Origin: an uncultured Chloroflexota bacterium
GTDB lineage: Bacteria; Chloroflexota; Chloroflexia; Chloroflexales; Roseiflexaceae
Assembly (NCBI GenBank): GCA_903871975.1
Contig: CAIQIY010000187.1
Location: forward strand, 1-9,242
Direction: 5' to 3'
Length of the DNA: 9,242 bases
The notes under the pieces were generated by a model, which saw nothing but the letters and a program-made list of their open reading frames with translations, was not told where the DNA came from and ran no database searches. Position numbers and translations under genes: made by a program. Positions 5,665 to 9,242 of the stretch are shown one piece after another; the first letter of the stretch is position 1; each line of letters begins with the position of its first letter.

Positions 5665-6675
5665 ATGGCAGACGAGCGCAGTGCGATTCGGGCCGCGATG
5701 GCGGCAGCATTCCCCCAGGCCGAGGCGCGCGTGGCGCGCTTCTACGCGATGCAGGAGTATCACCTCGGCTGGCGCGACGAGCAGCTCCTGGTGGCGACCT
5801 CCGATCCGGGCAAGCTGGTTCGGCCACGGCTGGTGTTGCTGGCGTGCCGCGCGGTCGGGGGTGACGCCGCGCAGGCGCTGCCGCTGGCTGCGGCCATGCA
5901 ACTCATCCATGACTTCTCGCTCATCCACGACGACATCGAGGACGATAGCGCGACGCGGCGCGGCCGACCGACGCTGTGGCATCTCTGGGGTCTGGCCCAG
6001 GGGATCAACGCCGGTGATGGCATGTTCGTCGTGGCGCATCGCGCACTCTATCAGCTGCGCGATCGCGGCGTCGCCGCCGATGTCGTGCTCGAGATCGCCC
6101 GGCGATTCGATGACACCATCCTGACAATCTGCGAGGGCCAGTACCTCGATCTGCACCACGAGGGTGATCTGGCGATCGATGAGGCGGCGTACTTGGCGAT
6201 GATCACCCGCAAGACGGCGGCATTGCTCGGTGCGTCGGCCAGCCTCGGCGCCATGGTGGCCGGCGCGACGGCGACACAGGTGGCCGCTCTCGGCGAGTTT
6301 GGCCTGGCGCTCGGCGTCGCATTCCAGATCCAGGATGACGTGCTGGGGGTCTGGGGCGCCCCGGCCGAGACCGGTAAGCCGGCGGCGGCTGATCTGTGGC
6401 GCAGGAAGCTCAGCTTGCCGGTGATCGTCGCGCTGCGACAGAGCCCACGTCGGGATGAGCTCGCCGACCTGCTCGGCCATCCGACGCCCGATGCCGCATC
6501 AGTCGCGCGGATGCTGTCCATCCTCGATGCGACCGATGCCAGGGCGTTCTGCGAGGCGTCTGCGGCAGCGCAGCATCGCCGGGCGCTGGCGGCGCTCGCG
6601 CAGCTGGACGGCGATCCGGCTGGCATCGCGCAGCTGCGTCAGATCGCCGATGGGTTGCTTGGGCGCCGCAGTTGA
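5665..6675 (+). CDS. Polyprenyl diphosphate synthase, geranylgeranyl-diphosphate-synthase-like
   Basis: 336 residues, the usual length for trans-isoprenyl diphosphate synthases, which join isopentenyl diphosphate to an allylic primer using Mg2+. Visible in order: GKLVRPRL (49-56), the isopentenyl-binding G-K-x-x-R-P type segment; the first aspartate-rich motif HDDIEDDSATRRGRPT (Asp89, Asp90, Asp93, Arg98, Arg99); EGQYLDL (157-163); and the second aspartate-rich motif FQIQDDVLGVWG (Asp224, Asp225). The third Asp of the second motif is Gly228, a variant also seen in actinobacterial-type synthases. The fifth residue before the first motif is aromatic (Phe84), which in related enzymes limits product to about C15-C20; a GGPP product is an inference. 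The start at 5665 has GAGGAG just upstream. It is divergent from the BlaI-type gene; no good -10 box was found, so an activator-dependent promoter is possible. Confidence 0.9.
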   Translation: MADERSAIRAAMAAAFPQAEARVARFYAMQEYHLGWRDEQLLVATSDPGKLVRPRLVLLACRAVGGDAAQALPLAAAMQLIHDFSLIHDDIEDDSATRRGRPTLWHLWGLAQGINAGDGMFVVAHRALYQLRDRGVAADVVLEIARRFDDTILTICEGQYLDLHHEGDLAIDEAAYLAMITRKTAALLGASASLGAMVAGATATQVAALGEFGLALGVAFQIQDDVLGVWGAPAETGKPAAADLWRRKLSLPVIVALRQSPRRDELADLLGHPTPDAASVARMLSILDATDARAFCEASAAAQHRRALAALAQLDGDPAGIAQLRQIADGLLGRRS

Positions 6676-6690
6676 TGGCTGCTGATCAAC
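6671..6690 (+). terminator. Weak stem-loop over the polyprenyl synthetase stop
   Basis: GTTGAT (6671-6676) and ATCAAC (6685-6690) form a 6-bp stem with an 8-base loop that spans the stop codon. The stem is A+T-rich for this DNA and no T-run follows, so a terminator role is doubtful. Confidence 0.25.
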
Positions 6691-6740
6691 GACATTGTCA
6701 CGCTTGGGTGCACCGGTGGCGTGGTTCGATGCAAGAGTCA

Positions 6741-6767
6741 TCAGAACGTAATCAGACCATTTTCAGA
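6741..6767 (+). repeat. Three TCAGA direct repeats with exact 11-bp period upstream of a TTGACA box
   Basis: TCAGA begins at 6741, 6752 and 6763, and the -35 hexamer of the next promoter begins at 6774, another 11 bases on. The arrangement puts all copies and the -35 box on one DNA face, as for an activator of the OmpR/PhoB type touching RNA polymerase. The regulator is unknown. Confidence 0.55.
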
Positions 6768-6773
6768 TCCTGA

Positions 6774-6801
6774 TTGACAGGCGGTGGTTTTTCCGTAGGA
6801 T
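6774..6801 (+). promoter_or_regulatory. Promoter of the secreted barrel protein gene
   Basis: TTGACA (6774-6779), 16-bp spacer, TAGGAT (6796-6801). The -35 is perfect and the -10 matches at four of six positions. Transcription would start near 6808-6809, giving a leader of about 130 nt before the ATG at 6938. Confidence 0.65.
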
Positions 6802-6909
6802 GGATCCTTGAGACGTACCCGATGCCGGCCTCGTGCCGACGGAACCAGACACCCGGTGGGTGTGTTGCCGGCGGGGGCGTGGTCAACAACATGCCGTCTC
6901 ACTCGATCC
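6802..6909 (+). ncRNA. Structured 5' leader, candidate cis-regulatory RNA (class unknown)
   Basis: TGAGACG (6809-6815) pairs perfectly with CGTCTCA (6895-6901), closing an 80-nt interior; GGATC (6802-6806) and GATCC (6905-6909) could extend it if transcription begins early enough. Inside, ACACCC (6849-6854) and GGGTGT (6858-6863) form a 6-bp hairpin with a 3-base loop. GCCGGC (6824-6829) can pair either locally with GCCG (6835-6838) or at a distance with GCCGGC (6867-6872), two exclusive choices. The Shine-Dalgarno (6928-6932) lies 27 bases after the closing stem. I compared it from memory with TPP, FMN, cobalamin, SAM, glycine, c-di-GMP-I and ydaO cores and saw no match. Function is inferred from shape and position only. 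Confidence 0.45.
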
Positions 6910-6937
6910 GATGACCGCAGAGACGACAGGAGCGAAG

Positions 6938-7870
6938 ATGTCACGACGATTACCCCGGTGGGCACGCGTGCTGGTCGGCATCAGCGTCGTCGCCGCGATT
7001 GCCGCCATCCTGGCGGTGGTCGTGCCGGCACAGGCTGATGACGCACAGAGCCAGCCTGCGGCACCGCCGGCCGCCGATGCCCAGACGACGCCGTTGGCGC
7101 CGACTTATCGCGTGTATGCGACGCGCGAGGGTCTGGTCGGTTATCGCACGGCGAATGGCCACATCATCCAGCCGCGCGATCGATTCGTTGCCCTGCCATC
7201 ATGGAAGGCATTGTCGAGCCGCAATGGCTACGAGTTTCAGGTGCGCGTGACGTATCGCGACCGCAGTGTCGTGCTGCCGGTGTGGGATGTTGGCCCGTGG
7301 AACACCAACGATGATTACTGGAACGTCGATCGCCGCTACAATGATTTGCCGGTCGGGCTGCCGATGGCGCATGCTGCCCGGCGCTTCGGCTACAACGGCG
7401 GCCTCGATGTGTTTGGTCGACAGATCCTGTCGCCAAATGGCATTGATATCGCCGATGGCGCGTTCTGGGATGATCTGGGGATGGTACATTCCGATTGGGT
7501 CGAGGTGAGCTTCCTGTGGTTGGGTGCTGATCCCGGGCCGCCGCCGCCGCACGATCCATGGAATCCGGTCGAGACCGACCGGCTGACGCCGCTGGCGCGG
7601 GTGCGCGATGCACTGCCCCAGCCCGATGGCTCGGTGCTGGTGCGTTGGGGTGGCTACGACGACGTGATCGGCATCTCGCACTACGATCTGCAGATCCGCA
7701 AGCTGCCCGATGGCGCGTGGACCGATTGGTACATGGGGGCGGTGTTCGCCGAGGCGATCTTCGCACCCCCCGAACCCGGCCAGTGGGGCTTCCGCGCCCG
7801 TGCGGTCGATTGGCTCAACCGCGGTCAGCCTTGGTCGGAAGAGCCACAATTGGTGCTCAACTTCCCCTGA
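6938..7870 (+). CDS. Secreted protein with RlpA/double-psi-barrel-like domain and C-terminal Fn3-like domain
   Basis: 310 residues. It begins with a basic start (MSRRLPRWAR), then a hydrophobic helix and Ala-x-Ala site near residues 31-33 (PAQADD), so it is exported by a signal peptide or held by an N-terminal anchor. A Pro/Ala/Gln-rich spacer covers about 34-55. Residues about 57-195 resemble a double-psi beta-barrel as in RlpA: GYRTANGHIIQPRD (68-81), YEFQVRVTYRDRSVVLPVWDVGP (98-120) and an Asp-rich end with GIDIADGAFW (168-177). The D-x-G-P pattern after the V-R-V-T strand matches RlpA-like proteins, but a long insert (WNTNDDYWNVDRRYNDLPVG, 121-140) precedes the final helix. Residues about 215-310 look like a fibronectin-III-like domain (SVLVRWGGYDDVIGISHYDL, WTDWYMG, FRARAVDWLNRGQPWS). 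The start at 6938 has AGGAG (6928-6932) 5 bases before it. Enzymatic activity is not established. Confidence 0.7.
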   Translation: MSRRLPRWARVLVGISVVAAIAAILAVVVPAQADDAQSQPAAPPAADAQTTPLAPTYRVYATREGLVGYRTANGHIIQPRDRFVALPSWKALSSRNGYEFQVRVTYRDRSVVLPVWDVGPWNTNDDYWNVDRRYNDLPVGLPMAHAARRFGYNGGLDVFGRQILSPNGIDIADGAFWDDLGMVHSDWVEVSFLWLGADPGPPPPHDPWNPVETDRLTPLARVRDALPQPDGSVLVRWGGYDDVIGISHYDLQIRKLPDGAWTDWYMGAVFAEAIFAPPEPGQWGFRARAVDWLNRGQPWSEEPQLVLNFP

Positions 7871-7895
7871 CCACGGTGATCCTGCGATGTCTGCG

Positions 7896-7925
7896 ACGAC
7901 GCCACCGATTGCTCGGTGGCGTCGT
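7896..7925. terminator. Strong bidirectional terminator hairpin between convergent genes
   Basis: ACGACGCCACCG (7896-7907) and CGGTGGCGTCGT (7914-7925) form a perfect 12-bp stem with a 6-base loop (ATTGCT), 26 bases after the barrel-protein stop and 40 before the esterase stop. No T-run follows on either strand, yet position and strength make termination of both convergent transcripts the likely role. Confidence 0.75.
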
Positions 7926-7964
7926 GTGCTGTCGGACCGGTCGCTGCAGGTGCGGTTCGGCGCG

Positions 7965-8942
7965 TCATGGCAATGGCCAGTGGCTGGTGACGAAGCGCAG
8001 CTTCTCGCGGACCTGGAAAGGACCACCGCCCTCGTGGTGGTTGTAGCGGTAGACCCGGATCGCTTTTGGCCCCCGGTAGCGGTTGTAGGCGGCATACACC
8101 GTCGACGGCGGGCAGATTTCGTCCATCAAGCCGACCGAGAACAACGCCTGGCCGGTGGCGCGGGCCGCAAAATGGACGCCGTCGAAGTATGCCAGCGTCG
8201 CAAACACCTGGTCGACCTGGTCGCGGTGCACCATGCAGAACCGCGCGATCTCTTCGTATGGGTGTGCGGCGGTGATCTCGGTGGCGCGGCGGTAGTGGCA
8301 CAGAAACGGCACATCCGGCATCACCAGCGCGATGTCGGGTGCCAGGCCGGCAGCGGCGATGCTGATGCCGCCCCCCTGGCTGCCACCGGTGACGGCGATG
8401 CGTGTGGCATCGATCGCCGGATGGCTGCGGGCCGCCTCGATGGCCCGCACGGCATCGCTGAAGACGCGGCGGTAGTAGTAGGTGCGTGGATCGAACACGC
8501 CACGGGTCATGAAGCCGGGAAACTGCGGATTCGCCCCGTCGGGCTCGGGATCGGCGGTGTCGCCCTTGAGCCAGGCGCTGCCCTGGCCACGCGTGTCCAT
8601 CACCAGATGCGCGTAGCCGGCGCTGCTCCACAGCAACCAGTCGCTGGGGAATCCGCGGCCGCCGCCGTAGCCGATGTATTCGACGATGCATGGCAGTGGT
8701 GTGGTGCGCATCTTCGGCAGATTGAGCCAGGCGCGGATCGGCTGGCCGCCATAGCCGGCGAACGTCACGTCGAAGCTCTCGATCCAGCGCAAGCCCGTGT
8801 CGACGGGGGTGCACTGCAACGCCAACGGATGTGCGGCGGTGGCGGCGAGCGTCTCGTGCCAGAATGCGTCGAAGTCGGCTGGGGCTTCGTCGGGTGCGGT
8901 GTAGTGCACCAGCTGGTCGTATGGCAGGTCCATCAACGGCAC
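7965..8942 (-). CDS. Acetylxylan esterase / cephalosporin-C deacetylase, carbohydrate esterase family 7
   Basis: 325 residues, the normal size for CE7 alpha/beta hydrolases, which remove acetyl groups from xylo-oligosaccharides and also from cephalosporin C. Family features in order: FDAFWHETL near the N-terminus (24-32), YIGYGGGRGFP (89-99), the DTRGQG motif (116-121), the nucleophile motif GGSQGGG with Ser188, Asp274 in LMDEICPPST (272-281) and His303 in NHHEGGG (301-307). The Ser-Asp-His triad is complete. There is no signal peptide, so the enzyme is probably cytoplasmic and acts on imported oligosaccharides, usually as a hexamer in this family. The start is GTG at 8942, supported by AGGAGG (complement of 8951-8956) at 8 bases; an ATG three codons later is too far from it. 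A perfect TATAAT on the minus strand lies upstream at 8983-8978. Confidence 0.94.
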   Translation of the reverse strand: MPLMDLPYDQLVHYTAPDEAPADFDAFWHETLAATAAHPLALQCTPVDTGLRWIESFDVTFAGYGGQPIRAWLNLPKMRTTPLPCIVEYIGYGGGRGFPSDWLLWSSAGYAHLVMDTRGQGSAWLKGDTADPEPDGANPQFPGFMTRGVFDPRTYYYRRVFSDAVRAIEAARSHPAIDATRIAVTGGSQGGGISIAAAGLAPDIALVMPDVPFLCHYRRATEITAAHPYEEIARFCMVHRDQVDQVFATLAYFDGVHFAARATGQALFSVGLMDEICPPSTVYAAYNRYRGPKAIRVYRYNHHEGGGPFQVREKLRFVTSHWPLP

Positions 8943-8977
8943 GGCTGCTTCCTCCTCGGTGGTCGGCTGATCGCCCG

Positions 8978-8983
8978 ATTATA
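8978..8983 (-). promoter_or_regulatory. Consensus -10 box upstream of the CE7 esterase
   Basis: TATAAT on the minus strand, 36 bases before the GTG at 8942. No TTGACA-like hexamer stands at 16-18 bp upstream; that position is occupied by the palindrome at 8997-9010, so the promoter may need an activator or be controlled by a protein binding the palindrome. Confidence 0.5.
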
Positions 8984-8996
8984 GATCTGCAGCGAC

Positions 8997-9010
8997 CGGC
9001 GCATGCGCCG
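8997..9010. promoter_or_regulatory. 14-bp perfect palindrome at the -35 position of the esterase promoter
   Basis: CGGCGCATGCGCCG is perfectly self-complementary and ends 13 bases from the minus-strand TATAAT. It may be an operator for the esterase gene. It could equally be a stem-loop in the 3' region of the upstream formylglycine-type gene, which reads the same way. Confidence 0.4.
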
Positions 9011-9049
9011 ACGTTGCTGCCGCAGGAAGCGCATGCGGACGGTCTGGCG

Positions 9050-9064
9050 CAGCGCGACGCGCTG
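9050..9064 (-). terminator. Possible terminator hairpin directly after the formylglycine-type gene
   Basis: CAGCGCG and CGCGCTG (9050-9056 and 9058-9064) are inverted repeats around one base, so a 5-bp stem with a 5-base loop can form. It begins one base after the stop codon at 9066-9068 in the leftward direction. There is no T-run. Confidence 0.4.
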
Positions 9065-9065
9065 A

Positions 9066-9242
9066 TCAGGGTCGTGGGCGCACGACGCGCAACCCGATGA
9101 AGTAGCTGGTGCCATCGTTGGTAGCCATCGCGAAGCGCGTATCACATCTGATGGTGACGGAAGCATTGAGGAACGAGTCGCCACGGAACAGGTACGGCAG
9201 ATTGCTGCCATCATCGGGCTCGACCCACTCCCACACGTTGCC
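9066..9242 (-). CDS. C-terminus of a formylglycine-generating-enzyme-like (sulfatase-modifying factor fold) protein, truncated by the window
   Basis: The minus strand from the right edge reads 58 codons to TGA at 9066-9068. The fragment begins GNVWEWVEPD, the hallmark of the FGE-sulfatase fold (PF03781), continues with LFRGDSF (usually RGGSW/F), then the basic RCDTRFAM segment and ends YFIGLRVVRPRP, matching the 'GFRVVR' end of the family. True formylglycine-generating enzymes oxidise a sulfatase cysteine using two Cys near the C-terminus; only one Cys (in RCD) is visible here, so this is more likely a member of the wider family, which includes ergothioneine-type enzymes, kinase-linked proteins and binding proteins. 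The usual second Gly of RGGS is Asp. The N-terminal part lies outside the window. The CE7 esterase gene follows on the same strand after a 123-base gap containing a putative terminator and promoter. Confidence 0.88.
   Translation of the reverse strand, partial: GNVWEWVEPDDGSNLPYLFRGDSFLNASVTIRCDTRFAMATNDGTSYFIGLRVVRPRP

Noticed and set aside
6816..6894. Known riboswitch cores (c-di-GMP-I, ydaO, TPP, FMN, cobalamin, SAM, glycine) in the leader
   Set aside because: None of the conserved strings I remember for these classes is present; the leader is therefore reported only as an unclassified structured RNA.
6833..6937. Longer N-terminal form of the secreted barrel protein starting at 6833 or 6911
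   Set aside because: The ATG at 6938 has AGGAG 5 bases upstream and gives a clean signal peptide; the longer forms place 9-35 charged residues before it and would translate through the structured leader.
7710..8984. Long open frame on the plus strand (about 424 codons) opposite the CE7 esterase gene
   Set aside because: It starts inside the secreted barrel protein gene and runs antisense through the esterase, whose catalytic triad and family motifs are clear. Long antisense frames are expected in G+C-rich coding DNA.
1..9242. Mobile element, CRISPR array, tRNA or rRNA, toxin-antitoxin or phage module
   Set aside because: I looked on both strands and saw no transposase or integrase motifs, no regularly spaced long repeats, no tRNA cloverleaf and no paired small genes of that kind.

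Overview
The window is about 9.2 kb of G+C-rich bacterial DNA, roughly two thirds G+C by eye. It is densely coded and its genes are ordinary single-copy chromosomal genes. I see no transposase, integrase, tRNA, rRNA or CRISPR array. The gene set (a RodZ-like protein with a long Pro/Thr linker, YajQ, RimO, a short-chain polyprenyl synthase with a DDxxG second motif, and a secreted beta-barrel plus fibronectin-III-like protein) together with the base composition suggests a Chloroflexota-like bacterium. That placement is an inference and no marker gene settles it.

Layout, left to right. (1) 1-197: the 3' end of an unrecognised rightward gene with a proline-rich, basic C-terminus. (2) 237-2003: a leftward pair, macro-domain protein then MFS transporter, driven by a near-consensus promoter at 2087-2115. 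(3) 2117-4996: a rightward operon of rodZ-like, yajQ and rimO, transcribed from a promoter whose -35 box abuts that of the leftward pair. (4) 5092-5511: a leftward BlaI/MecI-family repressor, convergent with rimO across an 18-bp palindrome. It is divergent from (5) 5665-6675, a geranylgeranyl-diphosphate-synthase-like polyprenyl synthetase; their shared intergenic region carries a dyad and four phased GTTAC/ATTAC repeats. (6) 6938-7870: a secreted double-psi-barrel-like plus Fn3-like protein, preceded by three 11-bp-phased TCAGA repeats, a TTGACA promoter and a 130-nt leader closed by a perfect 7-bp stem. (7) 7965-8942: a leftward CE7 acetylxylan esterase, convergent with (6) across a 12-bp hairpin. 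(8) 9066-9242: the C-terminus of a leftward formylglycine-generating-enzyme-like (sulfatase-modifying factor fold) protein, cut by the window edge.

Functionally the window mixes cell-shape and envelope genes (RodZ-like, secreted barrel protein), ribosome modification (RimO), nucleotide signalling or ADP-ribose chemistry (YajQ, macro domain), isoprenoid synthesis and carbohydrate de-acetylation. I found no complete new defence or mobile system. The less ordinary signals are regulatory: back-to-back promoters, two different sets of helically phased direct repeats (at 5588-5625 and 6741-6767), a structured leader RNA that matches no riboswitch class I can recall, and GC-rich terminator hairpins without U-tracts.
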